64,000 nt of DNA from the IMG/VR virus record IMGVR_UViG_3300043571_000313, positions 1 to 64,000 of that record, one strand, 5' to 3'. The position numbers and the translations under genes were made by a program. The notes beneath the pieces are model-generated. The model was given only the letters and a program-made list of their open reading frames with translations. It was not told the origin of the DNA and ran no database searches. Each line of letters starts with the position of its first letter. The stretch's first letter is position 1. Positions 17,801-26,089 of this stretch are shown one piece after another. The stretch is from a virus.

Positions 17801-20800
17801 GAGCGAACCAAGACCATTGAGCCTGGCGGATCGCAACAGGTACTACTTGAGGATCTGGCGAAGGCGGGATTCGTGCCGTACTTGAGGATCGTTTTCGACG
17901 GCGAGCCGGCCGCCATCAGCCGCCACTTCGCCAACATGGCGGAACTGGATGCGGCTATCGCCAAGACCGAGAAGGTGCCCGCTGCCACGACCGCTGTGAA
18001 TGTGGCTGCTGGGCGCAGCACCCTGCGCTCTGACATCATCACAACGGGAGACGCGGCAATGACTGTCGCCGAATCCGCGCTCGCCCCCGAGGACGCGGCG
18101 AACGAGCAGTCGCCGGCTGCTGCGCTGGCAGAGGCGATGACAAAGGTGATGGACGGCATGACCACCACCATGCTCGACAGCATCGTTCGCCGCGCCGCGA
18201 AGGCGAAGGCCTCGATCGAGGCGACGATCGAGGGCATGCCTGCATTCGGCCGGGAGCTGCTGAAGAAGGTGATGGTCGAGACCGATGCCACCCCGGCGAT
18301 GGTTGTTACCTACGTTCGAAGCTCACTGCCGGCCGACACTGAGATCCCGGCTGGCCCGGGAACCTTTTCGCTCGATGCCAAGAAGGCCACGACATCGAAG
18401 ACGACCGCAGCACCCGCGCTCAAGGGGTTCGACAAGGTGCCGCTGGCGGCGCTCGAAAAGCTGTATGAGGTCATCACCCGCTCGCCCAAGAACCTCGACG
18501 GAAACTTCGACGGCAAGGAGCTTTCGTCCGGCTGGCTTGATCGACTCAATATCCTGTTCGAGCGGACGGGCATGGCGTCATTCGATGAGTTCGTCGCCAC
18601 GCTGGACAAGTTGTCCAAGGCGGCGAAGTCGCCGACCCAGTTCGCGGCTGCGCTCAAGGGCAAGCCGATGTATGAGAGTCAGGAGTTCACCGTCCCGCTC
18701 CCGCCGGTCGGCCACTTCGAGGCGCTGGTGCAGCGTCTCCGCAACAACGGCTTCGATGTCGAGGTGATCCAGCGCGAGCTGGGCATGACGCTCGCCGGCA
18801 TGTATCGCGGCGGGAAAATCTTCGTCGCGCTGGAGGACATGGCCAACGCCAACCTCGCCGGTCTTCGGCGCCTGATTCACGAGGCTGGCCACGCGGTCAT
18901 CGACCAGGAGTCCATGCAGACGCGCGAGGATCTGCAGCGTGCGGTTGAGAGCACGATGAGCGAGGCCGACAACGGCGCGATCTTCAAGGCGGCGCTGAAC
19001 GCCGGCAAGGACTGGGAGGAAATGCTGGTCGACACTACCGCGATCAAGCTGGCCGAGGAAGGCTTCGGCGAGAAGTCAGCCACCATTGCCGAGGCGATCT
19101 GGCGGACGGTGAAGGACGTTTACTACCGGGTGGGCATGGCGATGCTGCGCGCGCTGGGCGTCGATCCGTCGCCGGAAAGTGTCCTTGCGTGGTGGGACAA
19201 TAACATGCGGCGCCACCTGGGCGGCGACTTCGACTTCCGATTCACAGACCTCTTCCGCCCACACGTTGAGCGCAACGCCGAGCGCGTCTCCCGCTTCACC
19301 ATCGCCGACGGGCAAGACATTCCCGACCTCCTCGATCCTATCACCGGCCGCGTGACGCAGGCCGAGGTAGTGCCGGACACCGTCGAGGCAGCGGAGTGGA
19401 ACCTCAAGTTCATGAAGGATGGCGTGGCCGGCGCGGACATGGACTACACCGAAGCCATGGCGCGGGTCACGGCGGCGGCATGGAACGAGGCGATGCCCGT
19501 GATCCAGCGGCTCAAGGCAGAGCTCCTGCCGGCCGGGACGGATGATCAGTTCTGGGCCATCTTTTCCCCATCGAAGGACACTCCGCAGAAAATCGTTGAG
19601 GAGATGGAGAAGCGGGTGCCCGGCGCAGCGACGGCAAAGGTCGGTGGTGAGAAGATGACCGATGCGATGAACTCTCGCGCGCGTGCGAAAGCGTTCCGCA
19701 TCATCACCGGACTTGCTCGAGCAGCCCGCAAGCGCGCGGCCGGCAGCGAAGCAGCCATCACCCGCGAGTCGGACGCGATCGTTGCCAAGGCGGAACAGCT
19801 AAACCGTGCCGACCGCGAGCTCCGCGACGCGACCGCAATGGATGCTGTTTTCAACGACGCGCTGCGCGACCTCATCAAGGAACTCTCGGTCGGCATCGAC
19901 AGCGGACCCGACACTGCTTTTGCGGCCGGCAAGCTGGCGGGCGCCATCCGCGAGATCGAGCGGCTGACAGACAAGGACGCGATCCCCGCCGAGTACCAGA
20001 ACGTTTTCAAGCGGCTACTCGACAGCGGCGGCGTGTCGGTCTTCGACTACCTGAGCGCCATCGCCCGCCTGAAGCTGCCTCTCGGCAGCATGAAGGTGCC
20101 GGACATCATGAAGGCGATCAGCGAGAACGCTGCTTCCGACTCCCGCCTTGCTTCGCTCAACGATCAACGCCCCCTCGCCGTCGCGCTCTCCACCCTGGCG
20201 CGCAACTCGACGCGCGAGATGGACCTCCTTCAACTGCGCTCACTCAAGGACGCTGCCGAATACACTTCGATCCGCGCCGAGCTGGACGAGATCCAAGTAG
20301 CCAACGAAACCCGCCTCGAGGAAATCGCCAAGGGGATCGACGCCAAGGCCGAGAGTCTGAGTCTGCGGGACCGGCTGAAGCAGGCATACGTTGAGGCACG
20401 CCGGGATTTCAACCGCTCGCGCAAAACAATCCAGCGCCAGCAGGAGTTGGTCATCCAACGCAAGCGCTTTGCCGACGTCATGGAGGAGCGCGCCACGGAG
20501 CTATCCCGCGACGTGGGATCGTTCTCGTTTTGGGAGGCGCACGACGGCGCTCAATACCGGGCGATGACCCGGGGTGACGACGGCAAGTGGACGGCAACCG
20601 AGCGCACGCTGCGCATGGTGGGCGATGAGATTACTGAACAGCACGAGCAGGTTTCGCACGACATGGCGATGAACCGGCTTTGGCTGAACATGCACAAGGA
20701 TCAGGCTGGCTCCCGCCTCTATGAAGAGGTGAAGCGCCAGACATGGGAACTCACCAAGCTCGACTTCGCCAAGAACTATGAGGCGGCGACACGCTTCCGC

Positions 20801-23800
20801 ATGGACCGCTGGCTGCAGCCGCTCGGCCAGAAGTTCGCCGGCACGGGTGAGCTGGCCGGCACCAAGATCAAGCAGATGCTCATTGCGTGGCAGTCGGTGA
20901 TGTTTCAGCACTCCGACCAGGTGGATGCCGCCGCGCGCCGCTGGACGAAGGCGCTGAAAGATGCGTCGAAGGACGCAGGTTACACGAACGAGAAGCGATT
21001 CTTCGACGAGGTGGTGAACCCCGCCATCTACGCCATCGAGAGTGACCCGGGGCGCGACGAGGCCGGCGCTCTCCGCACCGCGCGCAAGGTGGCGGCCCGC
21101 ATCATTCCGCCCGCCTACACCGTCGGGCCGAACTTCAACCTGAAGCTGGAGCGGCTGCTGCGCGCGCACAAGGAGGTGAGCGAACTCATCGTTCAGATCG
21201 CCGAGAAAAATGGCGTGTATGTGAACGACAGTCGCATGCGCGATCCGCTCACGGGCAAGGCCGGCATGCTGCGGCACGCCATCAAGTACGGCTGGTTCAC
21301 TTCGACTCGCAGGCTGCGGGGCGAGGCGGTGCGCATCCTGACCAAAGACATGCACCAGGCCGGGTGGCGCGACGACACCTTCACGGATCTGCCCGAGACT
21401 GCCGAACTTGACAAGCTGGTGGGCAAGCACTTCACGCCGACGATCATCAAAGGATTCGTGGAGCCGTTCGTCCGCAAGCCTGGGCGCGAGGTGTTCTTCG
21501 GAGCAAAGGATGCCAACGATAAGCCGACCTATGTTTCGCAGCTCACGGCGCAGGAGTTGTGGGAAGGCGCTGGCGGCGACGTGATGAAGTTCATCGACGC
21601 GATGTATGATCGGACCAACCCGCTCGACAATCGCGACGCGCTGCCCGAGTACCGGCGCTCAATCCTCGCCCGCTTCAATCAGCTCTACACGATGGAGTCG
21701 AAGCTGGCCGCAAAGACGGAGTCGGGCGGCGGACTCGATCACATGACGCAGAAGAGCCATCGCGTGATGGACTCCCGCACCAATGACCTGATCCCGCCTG
21801 AGCATTTTCAGTATGACATTTTCTCTCCCATCGATGCGCGGCGGGCACTGACGGAGGTGGCGTTCCACGCTGCGTTCGGCCGCGACGGCGTCGCGCTGGA
21901 CAAGGCGATGATCGATCTCGACAAGGGGCTCAACCTGTCGGCCGACCGCTACAAGATGATCCCCGAGGGCACGCGCAAAGAGAAGGAGGCCTACGCCAAG
22001 GAGCAGGGCTGGGACTTCAAGAAGCTGGAGCGTGCGGCCGACGATCGCAAAGCAGTCTCGGCCTGGAAGGCGAAACTCGTGAAGCACTTCACCGGCAGCG
22101 AAGCCGTGGTCGGCGACGCGCGCACGATGCTCGAGCTCGCACAGCTGAACGTGGCCCTGCTGCTCAATCAGCCGAAGTCGGCGCTGTGGAATCTCCTCTC
22201 CATCCTCGAGTATCCGCTGGTCTATCGCGGCCTCAACCGCAGCTCAGTCCGCGCCACTGCGACGGCCGCGCGCGTGCTGGCGCGCGAGATCACTGGCTCG
22301 TTTCTCAAGGTGGCCGGCGTGAACCTCACCCAGAAATTCGAGTACGCGAATGAGATCGCTGAGATCGTGGAGCGCAAGGAGACGGAGCGCCTGGACTTCG
22401 GCACACTCATGGCGGACATCGGGCCGGATGGCCGATTCACTCAGGGCGGTGTAGGTAACACCGTGACGGAGGTGAGCCGTGGCATCCAGACTGCGATGCG
22501 AAAGGGGTTCAAGGGTAACAACGCGCTGTGGGCACCCTTCAACTTCATCAGCCACAAGGCCGACACCGCCATCGCGACGGCCAACGTGCAGGCGTTTGAG
22601 ATGATGGTGAAGCGCGCGATCGACTACTTCGAACGCCACCCGGAAGCGCGTGACAACCCCGCGTTCCGGCTCACGTCCGACCACCTCGGGATGTCGGAAG
22701 GCTGGTTCTCTGAGGCTGGCACCTTCGACTACTTCCGCACGCGCGCGATGGAGTACGGGCTTGGATCCCTGGAGGACATCGCCCGCGAAGCGGCCATCGG
22801 ACGTGACAGCGGCGGCAAGCTGCTCACCCGCGATCAGGCGCTCGGCGTGGCGATGATGGCGCTCAATGAAATCTCGCTGCATGCCGGCGTGAACTCCCGC
22901 CTGATCGAGATGATCGACAATCCGATCCTGCGCTTCGGCGGCCTGATGCTGGGCTGGCCCCTGTCGAAGGTGAATCAGATCAACGACGCCTTTAAGGATG
23001 CCGATGGCAAGGCGACGCTGGCCTCGGCGATGCGTGCGGTCGGGATCATGGCGGCGTGGACGCTGCCGGCTGGCCTCGCCTACTCGCTAATGGTCGACGA
23101 GTATGACGACAAGCTCCTGAACAAGAAGTCGAACCTCCGCAGCATCGACCCCATTGCGATCACGCCGGTCGTCGGCCCGCTGCTGGCGGCGGCTTCCGAT
23201 TCGGGCAACATCCTCGGCATGCTTGAGCGGCTGGCGCGCGCCGGAACCTACGGTATCGTGGGCGACATGGTGAACTCCTTCACCAACGTCGTCGATCCGT
23301 CGAGTGGGCAGCGTGACTTCGACCTCAACAGCCGCGTGCTGGTCTTCAATCAGTTCGCGAACATCCGCGACGTCTTCCGTAACCTCATCCACCAAGACGG
23401 CGAGATGACGTACCAGTCCACCGGGCGCCCGCTGATCTCGGCGATGGGTGGCGGCGGCCTACTGCAGGCGATGCAGCTGGTGAACGCCCGTCTTGGCCTG
23501 ACCAACGCCGAGGCGGCAGTCACGAATCGGATCAACGTGAACAACTACCTGCGCGCTGCCGGCCGTGCCGTCGACATCGAGCTTCGTGGTGGCACCGCCC
23601 GCAGCCTGCCAACAGCACGCTCCGTCTGGCTGAATCAGATGCAGGTGATGGCGCTCTCCAACGATCGCGTTGGATTCGCCGAGGCGTACCGCAACGCCGT
23701 CGACGTGGCCCGCCGCCAGGGCGAGCCGGACCCCGAGGCCAAGGTGCTCGAAGACTTCAAGTCCCGCCACCCGCTTTCGTCGGTGTTCCGCACCAAGCCC

Positions 23801-24022
23801 TCCGAGGTGGAGATGGGCAAACTCATGTCGACTCTTGACGACACAGGGAAGCAGGCGGTTCAGCAGGCACTCGCCTTGTTCGAATCCTTCACTGAGTTAA
23901 TCGAGCCGAACCCAATCATCCAGCGAATCAAGCAGCAGCAGGCGGCACAAATGCGAGCGGCGCAGCCACTCACCATTGAGCAGCTGCGCCGCCGTGCGGC
24001 ATCAGGTGTGATGGGTTACTGA
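14828..24022 (+). CDS. Giant virion protein (3064 aa) with embedded zincin motif; probable ejection protein
   Basis: Starts in a TGATG overlap with ssb. The N-terminal region (about 70-180) has Gly/Ala-rich hydrophobic stretches (LAGTAMGAVALGLDAVG; ATIGATAGTAAAPGPG) likely to interact with membranes. Pro-rich linkers occur near residues 395-415, 470-490 and 580-640. A zinc metallopeptidase signature HEAGH lies at 1351-1355, followed by WEEMLVDTTAIKLAEEGFG with candidate third-ligand glutamates. Long helical regions fill about 1600-2000, and a hydrophobic helix occurs near 2732-2756 (MAAWTLPAGLAYSLMV). The C-terminal 650 residues resemble giant phage polyvalent/internal virion proteins (LPD38-type). 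It would be packaged and ejected with the genome; the peptidase may open the cell wall or process partners. Confidence 0.7.
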   Translation: MSGSTNSLVQGYRAYLERSGKVDLRTDTELTVELGDLLRSKGNDAFDLKASEYPDFREQYLTATQSTDRGVIGEVAAGARRGARSLAGTAMGAVALGLDAVGANETAKSLATKAEEFASGGEDNAATVGRMKDVIDVEGGVRYAAGKIGEAVPSIAEALVTATIGATAGTAAAPGPGTAGGAAAGFIGKQAVKQMIRKGVATRILGKDVTEAALETALKDAANATLRTAFVNESRALAARMGAGAVGAINSLGLSSGEIYNETGDVATSLGAGAIAAIPDTILPTYIVGKFFRGAASADDVARAGGFMKRLATEAAKTMPIEAGTEAFQELVNIAAVKFNKGEPATLDAADLERIKEAAVGGLAGGLVGAPIAAAPAPNAAIEARRAAATGTTPPPPGTPVTPPPPPAPKTPTRGEVVAKWVAAAPDLQDARINALLRVTRTKDEDQELEVLNALVSQRPPAVAATATPPPPAPSPASTATPAPAASNWLTEQIDRDAATADRLGWTQKIGDMAAQRMTARQIRDALPYRENGIDQMDAMSIVLSARNKLKIPSQEERVEFEEWIKARQQTASAPAASMGTPPAAPAPSAVGAAGATVTPLVSAPTPPPPPPVVAPAPAPKPPTAAELTDRINSANRRFGTIISRVPTLDFAAAKTALEAISTSPTDLANAVQKFEASVETLETLAVAEAAKIAAGTAQKRQEVATSRAKNLAEKLDAQVAAAADRARKRAEKNAKILAKEAEAPAPPAPAPPGFRLATDQEMSLPLPLEGQFVQTASGVIFREGEQPVGEAVQPVRVAVYQKGERFLTQRQYEAEDVAPVAEPVVTPTVPAPADLRAEQDEAESEDDAAATEQMRAMGRFADALLAKQGKKAAEVVPPPTPADDLKTRLDAVLNPPVEVAPLSFGKIAAMDSELNTQGASDNSGTRTKSRVAYAIRDDRDTSIPEDQRPVYLKGTVDYSKAEGLLRVGPGATKGVGKAVFAMGKNRGKPAERTKTIEPGGSQQVLLEDLAKAGFVPYLRIVFDGEPAAISRHFANMAELDAAIAKTEKVPAATTAVNVAAGRSTLRSDIITTGDAAMTVAESALAPEDAANEQSPAAALAEAMTKVMDGMTTTMLDSIVRRAAKAKASIEATIEGMPAFGRELLKKVMVETDATPAMVVTYVRSSLPADTEIPAGPGTFSLDAKKATTSKTTAAPALKGFDKVPLAALEKLYEVITRSPKNLDGNFDGKELSSGWLDRLNILFERTGMASFDEFVATLDKLSKAAKSPTQFAAALKGKPMYESQEFTVPLPPVGHFEALVQRLRNNGFDVEVIQRELGMTLAGMYRGGKIFVALEDMANANLAGLRRLIHEAGHAVIDQESMQTREDLQRAVESTMSEADNGAIFKAALNAGKDWEEMLVDTTAIKLAEEGFGEKSATIAEAIWRTVKDVYYRVGMAMLRALGVDPSPESVLAWWDNNMRRHLGGDFDFRFTDLFRPHVERNAERVSRFTIADGQDIPDLLDPITGRVTQAEVVPDTVEAAEWNLKFMKDGVAGADMDYTEAMARVTAAAWNEAMPVIQRLKAELLPAGTDDQFWAIFSPSKDTPQKIVEEMEKRVPGAATAKVGGEKMTDAMNSRARAKAFRIITGLARAARKRAAGSEAAITRESDAIVAKAEQLNRADRELRDATAMDAVFNDALRDLIKELSVGIDSGPDTAFAAGKLAGAIREIERLTDKDAIPAEYQNVFKRLLDSGGVSVFDYLSAIARLKLPLGSMKVPDIMKAISENAASDSRLASLNDQRPLAVALSTLARNSTREMDLLQLRSLKDAAEYTSIRAELDEIQVANETRLEEIAKGIDAKAESLSLRDRLKQAYVEARRDFNRSRKTIQRQQELVIQRKRFADVMEERATELSRDVGSFSFWEAHDGAQYRAMTRGDDGKWTATERTLRMVGDEITEQHEQVSHDMAMNRLWLNMHKDQAGSRLYEEVKRQTWELTKLDFAKNYEAATRFRMDRWLQPLGQKFAGTGELAGTKIKQMLIAWQSVMFQHSDQVDAAARRWTKALKDASKDAGYTNEKRFFDEVVNPAIYAIESDPGRDEAGALRTARKVAARIIPPAYTVGPNFNLKLERLLRAHKEVSELIVQIAEKNGVYVNDSRMRDPLTGKAGMLRHAIKYGWFTSTRRLRGEAVRILTKDMHQAGWRDDTFTDLPETAELDKLVGKHFTPTIIKGFVEPFVRKPGREVFFGAKDANDKPTYVSQLTAQELWEGAGGDVMKFIDAMYDRTNPLDNRDALPEYRRSILARFNQLYTMESKLAAKTESGGGLDHMTQKSHRVMDSRTNDLIPPEHFQYDIFSPIDARRALTEVAFHAAFGRDGVALDKAMIDLDKGLNLSADRYKMIPEGTRKEKEAYAKEQGWDFKKLERAADDRKAVSAWKAKLVKHFTGSEAVVGDARTMLELAQLNVALLLNQPKSALWNLLSILEYPLVYRGLNRSSVRATATAARVLAREITGSFLKVAGVNLTQKFEYANEIAEIVERKETERLDFGTLMADIGPDGRFTQGGVGNTVTEVSRGIQTAMRKGFKGNNALWAPFNFISHKADTAIATANVQAFEMMVKRAIDYFERHPEARDNPAFRLTSDHLGMSEGWFSEAGTFDYFRTRAMEYGLGSLEDIAREAAIGRDSGGKLLTRDQALGVAMMALNEISLHAGVNSRLIEMIDNPILRFGGLMLGWPLSKVNQINDAFKDADGKATLASAMRAVGIMAAWTLPAGLAYSLMVDEYDDKLLNKKSNLRSIDPIAITPVVGPLLAAASDSGNILGMLERLARAGTYGIVGDMVNSFTNVVDPSSGQRDFDLNSRVLVFNQFANIRDVFRNLIHQDGEMTYQSTGRPLISAMGGGGLLQAMQLVNARLGLTNAEAAVTNRINVNNYLRAAGRAVDIELRGGTARSLPTARSVWLNQMQVMALSNDRVGFAEAYRNAVDVARRQGEPDPEAKVLEDFKSRHPLSSVFRTKPSEVEMGKLMSTLDDTGKQAVQQALALFESFTELIEPNPIIQRIKQQQAAQMRAAQPLTIEQLRRRAASGVMGY

Positions 24023-24023
24023 G

Positions 24024-25130
24024 TCAGCGGTGCACGTAGCCCTCGGTTACGGCTTCCGAAGTGCGCGAGTGGCCAAGCAGCCGGCCGATCTGCTCGATGG
24101 TCTTACCCGCCTTCTCCATGCGGGTGGCGAACGAATGGCGCAGGCAGTGGAACGACTTCCCCTCGATGCCGAGGTCGGCTAGTATGCGGGCGTAGTAAAC
24201 GCTGTGCCGTGCGCGCCTCGCGGGGTCGAGGGCTATCGCGCGCTCATCAGGGAAGACGTACTTCGGGTCGAGGCATTCAGCCATCATGTCGAAGAAGATT
24301 CCGCGCAGCTCGCCGCCGCCGAGAAGCGGGTCGTCGATCGGCAGCGCCACCCGCGCCCCACTCTTCCGCGTCCAGACGACGATCTCATCGGGCATGATGC
24401 TGCCCCACTCCAGGCACGCGCAGTCCGACAGGCGCAGCCCCGCCCAATAGGACAGCGCCGTCCACCACTTCCACTTGCCGGTCGTGTGCGCCATGATGTG
24501 CTTGAACTCGCGCTCGCTGAACGGCACGCGCCGGACCGGCTCCTTCTGCTCATGCGAAAGATCGTTGAGCCGGACCCTAACCAGCTTTGATGGGTTGCCG
24601 GCGTAGTACGCCTTCGCCGTGACGAAGTCGAAGAACGATCGGATGGATGCGAGGCGCACGTCCCGGTTGCTGGCCGTCGTCGTGTCCTTCTTGGAGTTTA
24701 CGAATCCATCGAGGTGCTCGAAGGTGAGGCGGGTGACCGGCCACTTCGATGCGTCGTTGGCCTTGACCAGGTGGCGCAGCACGAGCTCTTGCGTGCGCAC
24801 CGTGTTGGGCGCGGCGTTCGTCTTGCGCCATACTACCCACTCGGCGATCGCCTGATCGAGCGACACCTTGCGGCCGGCCATGATGGCAGTGAGGGCTTCA
24901 GCAGTGAGCGCACGAGCACGCGCCGCCATCTCCATCTCCAGCACCTTCGACTGCACGACGACCTCGCGCGCCTTCTCGATGGTGGATTGCTTTGTCGATC
25001 GCGTGTGCGACTTGCCCTGCGCGTCGAGGAACTTGACGTGATAGATGCCCGACTCCTGATCGCGGGTCAGGTGGGCATCGAGTTCGGCTTTGGTTGGCAC
25101 GCCGTAACCCATGCCATGTGGTGACTTCAT
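24024..25130 (-). CDS. int: Tyrosine-family integrase
   Basis: I start at ATG 25130 (368 aa, MKSPHGMGYG); upstream in-frame starts overlap the next gene. The SAM-like core-binding domain spans about 90-190 and the catalytic domain about 200-368. The catalytic set is complete: Arg233 (AGLRLSD), Lys256 (TRKSGARVALP), His328-x-x-Arg331 (HCLRHSFATRM), His354 (LLGHSR) and nucleophile Tyr365 (EGYVHR), three residues from the end. It is convergent with the 3064-aa gene with a single base between them. It indicates a temperate phage; the attachment site is not identified. Confidence 0.92.
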   Translation of the reverse strand: MKSPHGMGYGVPTKAELDAHLTRDQESGIYHVKFLDAQGKSHTRSTKQSTIEKAREVVVQSKVLEMEMAARARALTAEALTAIMAGRKVSLDQAIAEWVVWRKTNAAPNTVRTQELVLRHLVKANDASKWPVTRLTFEHLDGFVNSKKDTTTASNRDVRLASIRSFFDFVTAKAYYAGNPSKLVRVRLNDLSHEQKEPVRRVPFSEREFKHIMAHTTGKWKWWTALSYWAGLRLSDCACLEWGSIMPDEIVVWTRKSGARVALPIDDPLLGGGELRGIFFDMMAECLDPKYVFPDERAIALDPARRARHSVYYARILADLGIEGKSFHCLRHSFATRMEKAGKTIEQIGRLLGHSRTSEAVTEGYVHR

Positions 25131-25146
25131 TTTGAAGATTAAAATG
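25128..25146. promoter_or_regulatory. CATTTT-N7-AAAATG dyad at the integrase start
   Basis: A 19-base inverted repeat with 6-bp arms CATTTT/AAAATG and the 7-base centre GAAGATT. The left arm contains the integrase ATG on the minus strand. The same arms and centre length occur at 35660-35678; related sites are at 54917 and 58032. Possible operator or attachment-related site. Confidence 0.4.
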
Positions 25147-25185
25147 TGGGTGCTTGCCCGGCCGAACGAGTCGCCGGAGCGGACG

Positions 25186-25536
25186 CTACGCGCCGCTCGG
25201 CTTGGTGTTCGGCCGATAGTGTTCCGTCCCGGTGGTTGCAAATCCGTATCGTTTCCCGGTCGGGTCCGGGAGCAGTTGGCAGTTGGCGATGACATCACAC
25301 ACCAGCGTCCGCTCCGGGTCGCGCATGTGCTTCTGCATCTGCGATAGCATGTCCACGCGCCTTCGATTCCAGTCTGCGGAGTGCGTGAGCTTGCGGCAGT
25401 GCTCCACCAGTTCGTCCTGCATGAGCTTTCCGGTCGGGTCGCCCACGGCAGCGCGAATGTCCGCCAAAAGGCCCAACAAGGCGGTCGAGCCAACAGCCGC
25501 CTCGCGTTTCCGTTTCGTTGCGTTCCGGTTCTTCAT
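25186..25536 (-). CDS. Hypothetical protein (116 aa)
   Basis: A basic N-terminus (MKNRNATKRKREA) leads into a helical segment 'LLADIRAAVGDPTGKLMQDELVEHCRKL' of a kind frequently seen in small phage accessory proteins (Ea22-like), then an Arg/Met-rich helix and a C-terminus rich in Tyr/Pro. It starts in an ATGA overlap with the LigA-like gene upstream, so it belongs to the same leftward operon. Function unknown. Confidence 0.6.
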   Translation of the reverse strand: MKNRNATKRKREAAVGSTALLGLLADIRAAVGDPTGKLMQDELVEHCRKLTHSADWNRRRVDMLSQMQKHMRDPERTLVCDVIANCQLLPDPTGKRYGFATTGTEHYRPNTKPSGA

Positions 25537-25835
25537 ACACTTTTTCTGTCGGCCACGCCCGCTGTCGGCGGCTGTGGCTCACCTTGGTCGTTCGGCAATC
25601 GCATCGCGTGAGCAATTTCGTGCGCAGAATAATCGCTTGCCCGATCACTGCCACCCCCACCTTCAAGTCCGTGCTTTTTGCAAAAACGATCGTACTCGTA
25701 ATCAGAAATGACCGGACGGCACATCACGTAATATAAATACTGATGCGCTCGCATCGTTAAAAATGGCGAACAAGGCGCCACAGCCAAGCCGGACGGCCGC
25801 CCGTCCTTGGTCGCTTCGGTTTCAGGTGTCTTCAT
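25533..25835 (-). CDS. Stand-alone LigA domain Ia-like protein
   Basis: 100 residues from ATG 25835 (MKTPETEATK), overlapping the previous stop by ATGA. Residues about 28-55, RAHQYLYYVMCRPVISDYEYDRF, match the domain Ia signature of NAD-dependent DNA ligases (Y-Y-x(4)-P-x-I-S-D-x-E-Y-D), which contacts the NMN half of NAD+. The adenylation domain with the K-x-D-G motif, the OB fold, zinc finger and BRCT are all absent, so it cannot be a ligase by itself. It may bind NAD+, modulate the host LigA or be a re-purposed fragment. Confidence 0.6.
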   Translation of the reverse strand: MKTPETEATKDGRPSGLAVAPCSPFLTMRAHQYLYYVMCRPVISDYEYDRFCKKHGLEGGGGSDRASDYSAHEIAHAMRLPNDQGEPQPPTAGVADRKSV

Positions 25836-26077
25836 GATTTTTCTCCGGCTGGCTGATCTTTGGAGTTGCTGCCAAGCGGCGACTGATTCACCCCACTCCA
25901 AAAGGACTGGTCATTCAGCGCGTTCGCGACAGCCTTACATGCCTCCTCGCGGGTCATGCCTTTTGCGATACAAGCCTCGATGGCTGACTGTGCATCGTCA
26001 TAAAGCATCTTGCCCACTTGCGCCGGGGTGAGGCCGCAGATTGTGCTCTGAGTTAGGATGGCTTTTTTCTTTTCCAT
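25832..26077 (-). CDS. Hypothetical small protein (81 aa)
   Basis: Mostly helical (LTPAQVGKMLYDDAQSAIEACIAKGMTREEACKAVANAL) with a Ser/Gln-rich end. The Met-Thr-Arg-Glu-Glu-Ala segment resembles a small alpha-helical bundle. It lies 12 bases after the methyltransferase-helicase gene and overlaps the LigA-like gene by ATGA. Unrecognised. Confidence 0.6.
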   Translation of the reverse strand: MEKKKAILTQSTICGLTPAQVGKMLYDDAQSAIEACIAKGMTREEACKAVANALNDQSFWSGVNQSPLGSNSKDQPAGEKS

Positions 26078-26089
26078 AAGAGGGCAATG

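Noticed and set aside
25159-25215. 9-bp inverted repeat CGGCCGAAC...GTTCGGCCG near the integrase as attP
   Set aside because: It extends into a coding region and lacks a core with crossover-type spacing; no second copy is visible.
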